A stretch of 64,000 nucleotides of DNA from G963664835 sp963664835 (GTDB lineage Bacteria; Chloroflexota; UBA6077; FW602-bin22; JBCLEL01). The notes beneath the pieces are model-generated. The model did no database searches. It was given only the letters and a program-made list of their open reading frames with translations, and was not told the origin of the DNA. The stretch lies in assembly GCA_963664835.2 (NCBI GenBank), contig CAXXUG010000004.1:124001-188000 (forward strand). Reading direction: 5' to 3'. Made by a program: the position numbers and the translations under genes. Positions 53,364 through 62,078 of the stretch are shown here, one piece after another. Every line of letters starts with the position of its first letter. The stretch's first letter is position 1.

Positions 53364-55169
53364 TTACATGAACTGAATGCCTTGACGCTGCTGCAGGTAA
53401 TCCTCGCGAAGCTCGGTCCGATCGGCCGGCACCGGCAGGTCCCACCAACCTGGAATCGTGTAGGTCGCCTCCGGACCCTCGCTGACGATCATTATCTCGA
53501 GAAGGGCCGGCCCGTCGGTGGCAAGCGCTCGCTTGACGGCAGGCCCTATTTCCTCGGGCCGGTCGACTCGCTCTCCGTGCAGGCCGAACTCGCGGGCGAT
53601 ATTCGCGAAATGAGGCGTGTACCAACTCCCGTCCGAGCGACGGAACTCGCTGACGACGTTCCGGTCGAACAGGGCATCCTGTCCGTTTCTGATCGAGAGC
53701 CAACCGCAGTTGTTCATCACGACGAAGAGTACCGGCAGGTCCAGCATGGCCGGCACGGCCAACTCCTGCATCGTCTGCATGAAATCGCCATCGCCGGCCA
53801 CGCCGACGACCGTACGGTCCGGTTGGGCCAGCTTCGCACCTATGGCCGCCGGCACCGTGAACCCCATCGTCGAGAAGCCGCCGCTGGACAGGTGGGTTCG
53901 CGGCTCATAGACCGGAAAGTCCTGATGGACGATCATCTGGGTCATGCCGGCGCCGGCGGTGACGATGGTCCGCCGGTCGACCGCGTTTCGCAACTCGGTC
54001 ATTGCCCGCTGCTGGGTCATCGGGTGAGACTTCGAGTTGCGCAGCGGTCCCTGCACGTCGTTGTTCCACTCATTCTGGAGCCTGCCCAGCTCCGCGAAGT
54101 ACTTCGATTCTCGGTAGTCTCGCGCCGGCATCCTGTCCCGCGCCGCCTGAAGCAGCCCTTGGACCGCCGCTTGCGCATCTCCCAGCAACGCGACTTCGAC
54201 CGGGTAGTTCTTGCCAATCTCGGTTGGGTCTATGTCCACCTGGATGAGCTTGGTGGGCGGAATGCTGTAGGAGACTCCCTGCTTGTAAGAGCCGGCGGTC
54301 CAGTCGACGAAACGGCAGCCCACGCTGAGCAATACGTCCGCGTTGGTGGTGAGGGCGTTGCCGCAGGTGCTCCCCATCGATCCTACGTACCAACCGTTCA
54401 GCTCGTGGTCTTCCGGTATTGCGCCCTTGCCATTGAAAGTAGTGACGATTGGAGCGCCGACGTACTCGGCGAGAGCGACCAAACTTTCGCTGGCACAGGC
54501 TGAGATCGCGCCACCGCCGGCCACGATGGCGGGGCGTTGGGCGTTAACAAGCAGATCGGCCGCCTTCTCAACGTCCGTGGGATCCGGATGGCTGCGGCCT
54601 GTGGACCACCTGCCAAAATCATGGTCCGGCAGTTGGCTCTCGATGGGATTCGCGTAGGCGTCCAGCGCGATCTCCACGTGAACCGGCCCGGGCCGGCCGG
54701 AGAGCATCGCGTTATAGGCGCGATGCATTACGAACGGTATCTGCTCCACGTTGGTTATTTCCCAGTGCTTCTTGGTGACGCCTTCGGCGACGCGGGGGAA
54801 ATCGGCCCAGTGGTTTCGGTCCAGCTCCTGCATGATCGAGTGTCCCCTCATATAGGAGTGGGGAGCGCCGGTCAGCAACAGGACCGAACTCGAATCGACG
54901 AAGGCGGTGGCCATCGCGATGATGGTGTTGGTAGCGCCGGGACCGATCGAGGTGAAGGCGACCAGCGGTATGCCGCTTGCTCGGAAATGGGCGTCGGCCA
55001 GGTGCACTGCGCTCTGCTCGTGCATGACCGGGATTATCTTGGTCTTGTCCTGCTGGTCGAAAAGAGCATCGGTTAGCTGGAAGCTCCCGTGTCCGGGGAT
55101 TCCAACGACGTAGGGGGTGCCGGCTTTGACTATGTAGTCCGCGATATAGTGTGCGCCTGTCCTGATCAC
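53364..55169 (-). CDS. Thiamine-diphosphate-dependent enzyme, acetolactate synthase-like
   Basis: A 601-residue three-domain ThDP enzyme. The catalytic Glu lies in VMHEQSAVHLADAH, the central Rossmann-like domain around residues 185-330, and the ThDP/Mg motif in GDGDFMQTMQELA followed 30 residues later by NN (VMNNCGWLSI). The family includes acetolactate synthase, glyoxylate carboligase and IolD. Absence of a small regulatory subunit gene argues against a biosynthetic acetolactate synthase. The start is GTG 55169 with AGAGGAGG upstream. It is the first gene of a nine-gene leftward operon with an IolE-like enzyme, so C-C cleavage or ligation of a sugar-derived keto compound is likely. Confidence 0.88.
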   Translation of the reverse strand: MIRTGAHYIADYIVKAGTPYVVGIPGHGSFQLTDALFDQQDKTKIIPVMHEQSAVHLADAHFRASGIPLVAFTSIGPGATNTIIAMATAFVDSSSVLLLTGAPHSYMRGHSIMQELDRNHWADFPRVAEGVTKKHWEITNVEQIPFVMHRAYNAMLSGRPGPVHVEIALDAYANPIESQLPDHDFGRWSTGRSHPDPTDVEKAADLLVNAQRPAIVAGGGAISACASESLVALAEYVGAPIVTTFNGKGAIPEDHELNGWYVGSMGSTCGNALTTNADVLLSVGCRFVDWTAGSYKQGVSYSIPPTKLIQVDIDPTEIGKNYPVEVALLGDAQAAVQGLLQAARDRMPARDYRESKYFAELGRLQNEWNNDVQGPLRNSKSHPMTQQRAMTELRNAVDRRTIVTAGAGMTQMIVHQDFPVYEPRTHLSSGGFSTMGFTVPAAIGAKLAQPDRTVVGVAGDGDFMQTMQELAVPAMLDLPVLFVVMNNCGWLSIRNGQDALFDRNVVSEFRRSDGSWYTPHFANIAREFGLHGERVDRPEEIGPAVKRALATDGPALLEIMIVSEGPEATYTIPGWWDLPVPADRTELREDYLQQRQGIQFM

Positions 55170-55350
55170 TTGAGCTACCTCCTCTGGTTTCGCAATTCCG
55201 CTCCTAAGACCACATCAGGTCGGCTTTCAATCTACATAATGGCAATAGTATATATCGCTAGGTGTGGCGGCGTCGCCGGCCCTTAGTTTGACGCAGGGGG
55301 TTTCATTCTCTAACAACTGTTGTGACTCAAAGGTTGGAGGTGGTCCTGCC

Positions 55351-55400
55351 TTCCCCCACCCCCTCTGGATTCCGGCCGTCGCCGGCATGACGAATGGGGG
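55351..55400. repeat. Dispersed hairpin repeat, right-end fragment
   Basis: CCCCCTCTGGATTCCGGC, then GTC, GCCGGCATGACGAATGG: the right-end hairpin with stem CCGGC/GCCGG and the usual GACGAA tail. Confidence 0.75.
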
Positions 55401-55450
55401 GCCGGATAGAGGGTCTCGGGTGTCGCGAAACGTCATTTTCGTACCAATGG

Positions 55451-55572
55451 CTCATGCCGGCTTGGGCCGGCACACCAAGTGATAAAAATCGGGAGTCGTG
55501 GGTTAGTTCAGCGAATTGGCGCCGCGGATTCTGCCCCCGGCCCCGGCGGGGGACAAGCCCCCGCCCTACATT
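55451..55572. repeat. Dispersed hairpin repeat, GATTCTGCC subtype, left and central parts
   Basis: Left-end hairpin GCCGGCTTGGGCCGGC, CACACCAAGTGATAAAAA, CAGCGAATTGGCGCCGCGGA, TTCTGCC, then central stem GCGGGGG/CCCCCGC (55546-55564) and CCTACATTGG. The right end is missing. Confidence 0.82.
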
Positions 55573-55731
55573 GGCCTTGGGGAGAATGTCGCCGATTTCT
55601 CGACTGACGTTTTGCCGCGTTGGATTCGTGCACGGATTCCCGCCTCCGCAGGAAAGACGATTGCGGGATTTGATGGGTTTCGAAGTCACGGTAAAAGGCG
55701 CGTAGAGTCATTTTCGGATCAATGGCGGACG

Positions 55732-56511
55732 TCAGTCTTCTACCCGTTGCCAGCGCAACACCTGGCGCGCGTGATCGGAAAGATCGTCCCAGATGTCGCG
55801 TGGGATCTTCTCACTGGTATTCTGATGCGACCATTCGGAGTGGAGCCAGGCCGAACTGAGCGCCATGCAGAGCTCGTCTCGGACGTGATCGGACCGATTC
55901 GGGGTACCGCGGTGGAAAGCACGCCCATCCTGGACCCACAGTGAGCCCTTCTTGAGATTGAGGCGTATCGGGTAATACCTGCCGATCTTCTTCGCGCCCT
56001 TGCCGAACACCGAGTTCAAGTTATGGAGCAGGTCCGGGTCGGTCACGTACTGCGTGCCGGGAATTATCTCGAAGCTGCCGTTTTCTACGAACGTGTCGAC
56101 GAGTGGGAACTTGACTCCGACGTAGAATGCCGGCGTCATTACTCCGGGGAAAAGTGCGGTTTGTCCGTCCCGGTGCCAGTCCTGGTAGTCAACTCCCGGG
56201 AATGGCATATTTGAATCGAAGTGGGTCCAGACGTAGTCAGGACCAAGGGCCCGTTCTAGGAACTCAACAAGCGCTGGGTGCTCGAAGATACTCTCGTCGA
56301 GGAACGGGCGCTCAAACGGGACCCGAACGTTATATCGGAGCCGCTCCATGTTGGGGTCTCGTTCGCGAATCATGCGATCGCGGTAGGGGATCCACGCTTC
56401 GCGGATGCGATCGATTGTATTCAAGGGGATCATGTCTTCGAATACCACGAATCCGTTGATCCGCCACTCCTGCATCAGTTGGTCGACGTCGTACTCGGTT
56501 GCGGTAGCCAT
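55732..56511 (-). CDS. Phytanoyl-CoA dioxygenase family (PhyH) oxygenase
   Basis: A 259-residue oxygenase. The iron pair is HRD in DWHRDGQTA and the distal His is in AFHRGTPNRSDH. The N-terminus (YDVDQLMQEWRINGFVVFED) matches the cluster's typical start. Codons for three successive Met occur (GTG 56517, ATG 56514, ATG 56511); GGAG seven bases before the last favours 56511. It lies downstream of another PhyH gene on the same strand, with a repeat element between them. It is more distant from the 9991/37178/56970 subfamily but shares the overall plan. Confidence 0.92.
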   Translation of the reverse strand: MATATEYDVDQLMQEWRINGFVVFEDMIPLNTIDRIREAWIPYRDRMIRERDPNMERLRYNVRVPFERPFLDESIFEHPALVEFLERALGPDYVWTHFDSNMPFPGVDYQDWHRDGQTALFPGVMTPAFYVGVKFPLVDTFVENGSFEIIPGTQYVTDPDLLHNLNSVFGKGAKKIGRYYPIRLNLKKGSLWVQDGRAFHRGTPNRSDHVRDELCMALSSAWLHSEWSHQNTSEKIPRDIWDDLSDHARQVLRWQRVED

Positions 56512-56610
56512 CATCACTCTCCATACATGACATAAAACATAGTGTTGGGTTCACTCGAATGGAATTGTTAGGTAATAGTCGAGGCCTCTGGGCGCTCGTT
56601 TGTTCACGTT

Positions 56611-56809
56611 CATCCCCCACCGCTCTGGATTCCGGCTTTCGCCGGCACACGAAGGTATGAAAACAGGTGCGCTGGTTGGCGGGCCTTCTGTACGATGGCG
56701 CGTGATGAGGGTTGGTTGCCGGACCGCCGGGAGCGGGGGACAAGCCCCCGCGCTACATTTCCCATCCCATCCCCTCTGGACTCCGGCTTTCGCCGGAGTG
56801 ACGACAGGG
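56611..56809. repeat. Dispersed hairpin repeat, fused copies
   Basis: Right-end sequence of one copy (CTCTGGATTCCGGCTTTCGC) runs directly into the left end of a second (CGGCACACGAAGGTATGAAA), which continues GGTTGGTTGCCGGAC, GCGGGGG/CCCCCGC, GCTACATTTCCCATCC and right-end ACTCCGGC/GCCGGAGT with GACGACAGG. It fills most of the 452-base gap (56518-56969) between two PhyH genes, where no gene is seen. Confidence 0.85.
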
Positions 56810-56969
56810 AGCGCCAGGTCGTACAAAGTGGTTTCGAGAGTCGTTGGTGGGAGTCTGAAGCACGATCCAAACCGATGAACACTGTTCTCGTACCAACGAA
56901 ATAGCATTATTCCCTTGATCTGTCCGCACTTGAGGGGCCCGCGCTAGGGAATGCCGCGAGCCGCGTATC

Positions 56970-57764
56970 TCATTGAACAATCCGAGCTTGGCTCAGCATC
57001 TTCTTGCCGCGCTCTGAGAGCTTGTCGAACTCCGCCTGGGCCATTTCGATGTACCGGGAGTTTGCGAACCAGGGTCGCGAGTATGCAATGACCAGCTCGG
57101 GGCGCGCATGGTCCGAGCGATTTGGGGTGCCACGATGGAGTGGACGTGGGTCTTGAATCCAAAGAGTGCCTTTGTCCATGTTCAGCCGTTGCTTGGGAAA
57201 TGAGCCTTTCTCGACGATTCCATCGTAGCGTCCTTCTAGCGCCGGATCCGCCAAATACTGGGTGCAGGGGATTACTTCGAAGCTACCGTTTTCCTCGTAG
57301 GTATCGACCAGCGGAAACTTGACGCCGAAATGAGGACAGACCTCCAGGCCTTCGTGCGGTGCTAAGAGGGGCATGTCGCGGTGCCAGCGCTGGTATTCAC
57401 TACCTGGATATGGATTGTTCGAGGAGTACAGCGTGATCAGGTAATCTCTGTCGCCCCAATAACGGTCCAAGAACTCAATCAGGACCGGATTCTCGTAGAT
57501 CTCTGGATCGGAGAATGGCGGCTCCCAAGGGACTTCGACAGTGTAGCGGTTCACGTTCTGGAGCCGGCCCTCGCCCTTGCGGCGGTCACCGTACTCGTTG
57601 GAATCGTTCCGGCGTTTTACCTCTTCCAAGAGCGGCATGAATGCGTCGCGGATGCGGTCGACCTTGTCGACCGGAATGAAGTCCTCGAACATCACGTAGC
57701 CATTGATCTTCAACTCGGCAAGTTTCAGGTCGAGGTCATACTTGGTTTGGGTGCTTTGCATCAT
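56970..57764 (-). CDS. Phytanoyl-CoA dioxygenase family (PhyH) oxygenase
   Basis: A 264-residue oxygenase with H128-x-D130, H210 and R221 as likely Fe and 2-oxoglutarate ligands. It is closest to the proteins at 9991 and 37178 (shared YDLDLKLAELKINGY and SSNNPYPGSEYQRWHRDMP). It follows the ABC permease gene by about 105 bases on the same strand, so it is probably read with the SBP-permease-permease operon. ATG 57764 has AAAGGAATGG upstream; a GTG or ATG nearby could also serve. Confidence 0.93.
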   Translation of the reverse strand: MMQSTQTKYDLDLKLAELKINGYVMFEDFIPVDKVDRIRDAFMPLLEEVKRRNDSNEYGDRRKGEGRLQNVNRYTVEVPWEPPFSDPEIYENPVLIEFLDRYWGDRDYLITLYSSNNPYPGSEYQRWHRDMPLLAPHEGLEVCPHFGVKFPLVDTYEENGSFEVIPCTQYLADPALEGRYDGIVEKGSFPKQRLNMDKGTLWIQDPRPLHRGTPNRSDHARPELVIAYSRPWFANSRYIEMAQAEFDKLSERGKKMLSQARIVQ

Positions 57765-57869
57765 CCATTCCTTTGCCGTTCGATTGTGAGAATTCCGCCG
57801 GCGGCAGCCAAATCATGCCAATTGGCGATTGTCTCAGCGGAGATTATGGGGATCTTCGCCTCTTCTCAA

Positions 57870-58793
57870 TTATCCCTTAATGCCGCTGATTACCATGCCC
57901 TGGATGAAGTATCGCTGAGCGAAGAAGAAGACGATTACCGGTATCACGGTCATGACTGAAGCGACCGCCATTATGTACACGGTCGGAATCACGTCCGAAC
58001 CCGGCTGGGTCAGGTAGGTTTGATACGCTTTCATGGCGACCGCGAGGGTCATCTTTTCCTGGTCATTCAGATAAATCAATGGGGCCAGGAAATCGTTCCA
58101 CTCACTCATGTAGGTGAGGATAGCCACTACGCCCAGGGCAGGAAACACCTGTGGCAGGATGATTCGCCAATAGACTCCGAACTTGTTACACCCATCTATT
58201 TCGGCGGCATCGTCGTATTCCCGGGGAATCGTGAGGAAGAACTGCCGTAACAGGAAGATTATGTACGCGTTGGTGGCGAAGAAGCTCGGGACGATGAGAG
58301 GATAGAACGTATTGAGCCAGCCGATCTCCTTGAACAAGATGAACTGCGGGATCAGGGTGACATAGTAGGGCAGCATCATTGTGGACAATACGATCAAGAA
58401 CAGCACGTTCTTAAACGGGGCGTTCAGCCGGGCGAAGCCGAAGGCCACCAGGCTGCAGCTTATCAGCCGGCCAACGAGGACGCCCACGACGATCAACATA
58501 GTATTCTGCAAGCCGCGTAGGAAATTGAAGTCCGCGAGCGCGGTTGGGATGTTGGACCAATCGGGCGAGTCGGGGATCAGGGTGGGCGGAAATCGGTAGA
58601 TCTCCAGAGGACCCTTTAGCGACGAAGAAACCAGCCACAGGAGCGGCCAGACAAAGATGTAGGCCATGTATGCGACGGCGATGTAGAGGAGAATACGCCC
58701 AGGCGTCCACCACCAGGGCCTTTTCCTCCAACTGCTAGGCAGAATGTTGGCTAAAGTCGATTCAGAAGGTGACGCAATCCCACTAGAACTCAT
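57870..58793 (-). CDS. Carbohydrate ABC transporter permease, MalG type
   Basis: A 307-residue permease with six membrane segments and EAA-type loop DDAAEIDGCNKFGVYWRII. It is a close paralogue of 6028-6921 (LLRQFF, EWNDFLAPLIYLND and QRYFIQGMVISGIKG are nearly the same). It sits 16 bases after its MalF-type partner. The transporter set is followed here by PhyH genes, whereas the paralogous set is followed by a GH127-like gene. Confidence 0.95.
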   Translation of the reverse strand: MSSSGIASPSESTLANILPSSWRKRPWWWTPGRILLYIAVAYMAYIFVWPLLWLVSSSLKGPLEIYRFPPTLIPDSPDWSNIPTALADFNFLRGLQNTMLIVVGVLVGRLISCSLVAFGFARLNAPFKNVLFLIVLSTMMLPYYVTLIPQFILFKEIGWLNTFYPLIVPSFFATNAYIIFLLRQFFLTIPREYDDAAEIDGCNKFGVYWRIILPQVFPALGVVAILTYMSEWNDFLAPLIYLNDQEKMTLAVAMKAYQTYLTQPGSDVIPTVYIMAVASVMTVIPVIVFFFAQRYFIQGMVISGIKG

Positions 58794-58809
58794 TCGTTAT
58801 CACCCCCTG

Positions 58810-59799
58810 TCATCTTTCCTGGCCTTCGTAGTAGACCCAAGGCCGCGCCATTCGCATGATGATGATCGTCAGTATCAGAATCACGAAGAACAGGAACCAG
58901 GCCAACGCGGCCGCGTAACCCATTTTCAGGAATATCCAGCCATTTCGATAGAGGTATAAGACGTAGAAGAGTGAGGCGTTATTCGGTCCTCCATCGGTCA
59001 AGATGAAGCCGGCAGCAAAAATCTGGAAGGTGGTAATCAGACCGGTGACGATGTTGAAGAAGATGACGAACGAGGTCATTGGAATTGTTACGTTGATCAG
59101 TCGCTGCCACATGTTTGCGCCGTCTACCTTGGCGGCCTCGTAGAAGGTGGTTGGGACCTGCTGCATAGCGGCAAGATAGAGTAGTATCCCACCCCCTGAG
59201 GCCCAGAGGGTCATCAGAATGAACGCCGGCATTACCCAATCTTCGGATCCCAACCAGTTGGGGCCCTTGATCCGAAAGACGTCCCACAACGCGCCATTGA
59301 TGGCGCCAAAATCACGATTCAGCAACCAACCCCAAAGGTAGGCAGTTGCCACGACCGGAACAATGGCCGGCATATAGTAGGCTGTTCGCCAAAGCGAACG
59401 CCCGGCGACGTCGCGGTTCAGCAGAAGCGCAAGTGAGTAGCCCACCACTGTGGTAGCAGGCACGACGATAAAGGTGTACTCCGCCGTCACCTTCAAGGAT
59501 TTCCAGAAGAGCTTGTCCTCGAAGAACATTGTGCGCAGGTTGTCGAAGCCGGTCCATTTGGGAGGACTGAGGATGTCATAGCTAGCGAAGAGTAGACCTG
59601 CCGAGGCAATCATCGGCGCCACCTGGAACACGAGAAAGCCGATAATCCAAGGCGATAAGAAGAGATAGAAAGCGATCGCCTGTTTGCCATCCCTGGTACG
59701 CCACCAATTGGTCGGCGCTATTGTGGCCACACCACCTGGGCCTATGGATCCTGTAGTGGTTGGCTTTGCAATATCCTCTGATTCAGCAGATCGTCTCAA
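58810..59799 (-). CDS. Carbohydrate ABC transporter permease, MalF type
   Basis: A 329-residue permease, paralogue of 6918-7874. The first helix is FYLFLSPWIIGFLVFQ and the EAA-type loop is EAAKVDGANMWQRLINVTI. The start is TTG 59799 with GAGGTGAT about seven bases upstream. It lies about 260 bases after the binding-protein gene, and no gene is seen in that gap. Confidence 0.95.
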   Translation of the reverse strand: MRRSAESEDIAKPTTTGSIGPGGVATIAPTNWWRTRDGKQAIAFYLFLSPWIIGFLVFQVAPMIASAGLLFASYDILSPPKWTGFDNLRTMFFEDKLFWKSLKVTAEYTFIVVPATTVVGYSLALLLNRDVAGRSLWRTAYYMPAIVPVVATAYLWGWLLNRDFGAINGALWDVFRIKGPNWLGSEDWVMPAFILMTLWASGGGILLYLAAMQQVPTTFYEAAKVDGANMWQRLINVTIPMTSFVIFFNIVTGLITTFQIFAAGFILTDGGPNNASLFYVLYLYRNGWIFLKMGYAAALAWFLFFVILILTIIIMRMARPWVYYEGQER

Positions 59800-60060
59800 A
59801 GCTTGATCACCTCACTACTGCGTCTTGACGCTGTTGAGGGCTCTTATCGAACCTGTTCCCGGGTCGATATCATCTTTGGACAGTTGGCTGAGAGACACCG
59901 ATTACGACGAGCGAGTTGCTGGGACAGTCGACGTCTACTCAGCCTGTCAGTGCGGCAGGTATTCAGTCATACACTAGAGTGTTTGCCCGCCCGAGCGCGG
60001 AGGATTTCGCCTCCGCGCTTGGCAGACTTGATGACGTGAAATACCCGCAGGTCGGGTCGA

Positions 60061-61542
60061 CTAGTCGAAGCCCTTTGCCAGCTCGGCGTTGACCGTGTTC
60101 TCGGCCTCGGTGAAGGCCTCCTTCAGAGTCATCTTTCCGCCCTGAGCGGCGTCGATGGCGGCACCGGCCGCCTGTTGGAAGAACCTTCCCTTACCACCAT
60201 AGTGCCTCGGGAAGATGTGGACCCTGTCCTGTGCGGCCAACATTGGCTTCGTGCTCATGCCATCAATTCTGGCCAGGCTGGCCAGGCTGATGTCCTTGGC
60301 GAATCCGTCCTCCATATTCTCGACGTACTTCAGCGAATCCCAGAGTGGGACGAACCAAGTCGTATCGCCGGTCAGCTTCTTCTGATTGACTTCGTCATCA
60401 GTGGTGAAGCTGACTATCCAGGATGCGGCCGCGTCCTTCTTCATGGAGTCCTTGTTGATAACGAGCAGGTTGCTGAAGTTGATGTGGCCGGGTTTCTTGT
60501 GCCAGGGCGCCAGCATGATTCGCATGTCCAACTCGCCGCGAAGCTCGCGGAAAACGCCCGGGTTGCAGTGGACGCTTTGGGACATGATTCGTTGCGCCTT
60601 GAACAGACCGCCGGCAACCGCCTGCACCGTCGCCTGATCGGGTATCACCCCGTCCGCTACGCCATCGATGAAAGGCTGTAGCGCCTCGACCACCCCGTCT
60701 GAAGCCAGCGTGCACTTGTCTGAACTGAAGGACCAAGGATCCTCAAAGAACTTTGCCAAGTTCTGGTATACGGCGAAGGTGTGGTTGTCTCCAAAACCGG
60801 TTCCTCTGATACCAGCATCCCAGCCATAGTGCTCGACCTGGCCGCCGGATTCTTTCTTCACCTCTCGTGACCACGCGAACATGTCGGCGTAGGTCCACTG
60901 GTCAAAGTTCTCGGCACCCCAGACGGGCATGCTGTCGCCAACTCCCTCTTTGGACACCAGGTCCCAGTTGACGAATACGCCCATCTCCATTCCTGGGAAG
61001 AGCGAGAGCCCGTAGAGAATACCCTCGTAGACACTGTCCTTCCAAGGATCGTCGGCGAACCGGGCACGGTCGAGGTTGAAGGCCTTGAAGTAAGGCTCGA
61101 ACGGCTCCAGGATACCTTTGCGGAAGATGTCTCCGTACCAGTAGGCGTCGATGATCATCATGTCCGGCCCGACGCCGGCTGCGATCTCGGACAACAGCTT
61201 GGCGCTGAAGTCGCCGGGATAGGACTCGAGTTTGGCGGTTACGCCGGTTCGATCCTTGATTATGTCTGCGTAGAAGCCAAAGTTCCGCACCGACCAGCTC
61301 GGGAATCTGATCTCGGTACCTGCCGGTATATCCATGCCGGCTTCATTTACATCGACCGGGTCATCCATCATTGCCTTTTCGACAACAACGGTCTCTTTGA
61401 CTACCTTTTCTACTTCTACCTGGACCTCACGGGTGACTTCGACCTCTACTACTTCTGGCTCACAAGCCACCAGTATCGGCAAAGCGGCGGTCGCACCCAG
61501 TCCAGCTAGAAATGCGCGACGACTAATGTTGCGTTCTAACAA
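60061..61542 (-). CDS. Extracellular sugar-binding lipoprotein of ABC transporter (Tat signal)
   Basis: A 493-residue binding protein, paralogue of 7992-9506. The signal has twin Arg (ISRRAFLAGLGATAALPI) and a lipobox ILVAC, then a VEVEVTREVQVEVEK-type linker. I chose TTG 61542, with AGGAG ten bases upstream, giving the short MLERNISRRAF n-region; an open extension to TTG 61620 has a poorly placed site. It is the first gene of the SBP-MalF-MalG-PhyH-PhyH unit. The ligand is unknown; divergence from the paralogue in the middle of the protein suggests a different sugar. Confidence 0.93.
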   Translation of the reverse strand: MLERNISRRAFLAGLGATAALPILVACEPEVVEVEVTREVQVEVEKVVKETVVVEKAMMDDPVDVNEAGMDIPAGTEIRFPSWSVRNFGFYADIIKDRTGVTAKLESYPGDFSAKLLSEIAAGVGPDMMIIDAYWYGDIFRKGILEPFEPYFKAFNLDRARFADDPWKDSVYEGILYGLSLFPGMEMGVFVNWDLVSKEGVGDSMPVWGAENFDQWTYADMFAWSREVKKESGGQVEHYGWDAGIRGTGFGDNHTFAVYQNLAKFFEDPWSFSSDKCTLASDGVVEALQPFIDGVADGVIPDQATVQAVAGGLFKAQRIMSQSVHCNPGVFRELRGELDMRIMLAPWHKKPGHINFSNLLVINKDSMKKDAAASWIVSFTTDDEVNQKKLTGDTTWFVPLWDSLKYVENMEDGFAKDISLASLARIDGMSTKPMLAAQDRVHIFPRHYGGKGRFFQQAAGAAIDAAQGGKMTLKEAFTEAENTVNAELAKGFD

Positions 61543-62078
61543 ATCCCTTACTCTCCTAATTCGGTCAGACGAGTTTGTCAGCTTGGCCGTCGAGTCCCAA
61601 TGCAGTAACGACCGGTCCAAGGTTTACACCAATGGCATCACCCCTCTCCAAGGCATAGTGAATGTGACGGTACTGCAAACCGAAGTGTGAATGCGCCAGC
61701 AATCGTCATAATATAACTGACCTCCCTCCCGGTCAAGGGCGATCCGCCACGGGCGGATGACGGGGGACGTGGGGGTGTCCCCCACAATATAGTTCCCCCT
61801 TCTCCTGGCGAGGAGAAGGGGGCCAGGGGGATGAGGTCGTCAGGCTTCCGCGATCAACGTCACCAGGCTTCTATCTCCACCGACCGTCGACTGAGATTGC
61901 CGAATGGCGATTCAGCTGTGTTAGGTTGCGAGCATTGAGGAGAAGAAAACACCCAAATCTGAACAGTTAGGTTGGAGCAGATGGAGCCAACCTCCATGCC
62001 TACATTAGCTTTCTTTCGCACTTGACGTATGGCAGATCGGACTCTCCACTCGGCAATGCAGTTTTCCTAACCGCCGAC
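61543..62078. other. Upstream region of the binding-protein operon, with hairpins
   Basis: No gene is seen in these 536 bases. On the minus strand near 61700-61720 there is an AT-rich patch (TATATTATGAC) that could be the -10 area of the operon. A strong GGAGAGGGGTGATG near 61645 would initiate only four codons (MPLV). Three hairpins lie at 61741-61822. To the right the permease gene at 62079 ends. Confidence 0.45.
61741..61822. repeat. Three consecutive hairpins, intergenic
   Basis: ATCCGCC/GGCGGAT (61742-61758); GTGGGGG/CCCCCAC with loop TGT (61769-61785); and a perfect 12-base stem CCCCCTTCTCCT/AGGAGAAGGGGG with loop GGCG (61795-61822). They lack T-runs and differ from the dispersed repeat family of this window. 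They could act as bidirectional transcription stops or be REP-type elements. Confidence 0.7.

Larger units (their letters stand above)
55170..55731. other. Intergenic region of 562 bases with repeats upstream of the nine-gene operon
   Basis: No gene is seen. The left part (55200-55260) is AT-rich and on the minus strand contains TATACT and CATTAT, a possible -10 area for the operon starting at 55169, without a convincing -35. Repeat copies lie at 55351-55400 and 55451-55572. The rest up to 55731 resembles decayed right-end sequence (GGATTCCCGCC-like near 55640). Confidence 0.5.

Noticed and set aside
53382..54503. Open frame of 373 codons on the plus strand
   Set aside because: Antisense shadow of the ThDP-dependent enzyme; no recognisable protein features.
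52422..55169. Complete myo-inositol catabolic (iol) operon
   Set aside because: Only an IolE-like and a ThDP enzyme are present; iolB, iolC, iolG and iolJ are not seen and the other genes do not belong to that pathway.
12052..56809. CRISPR-like repeats
   Set aside because: The recurring sequences are dispersed over tens of kilobases, not spaced in arrays with short spacers, and no cas gene is present.
61640..61660. Strong ribosome site GGAGAGGGGTGATG as start of the binding protein at 60061
   Set aside because: The ATG there opens only four codons before a stop; the Tat-lipoprotein frame fits TTG 61542 better.
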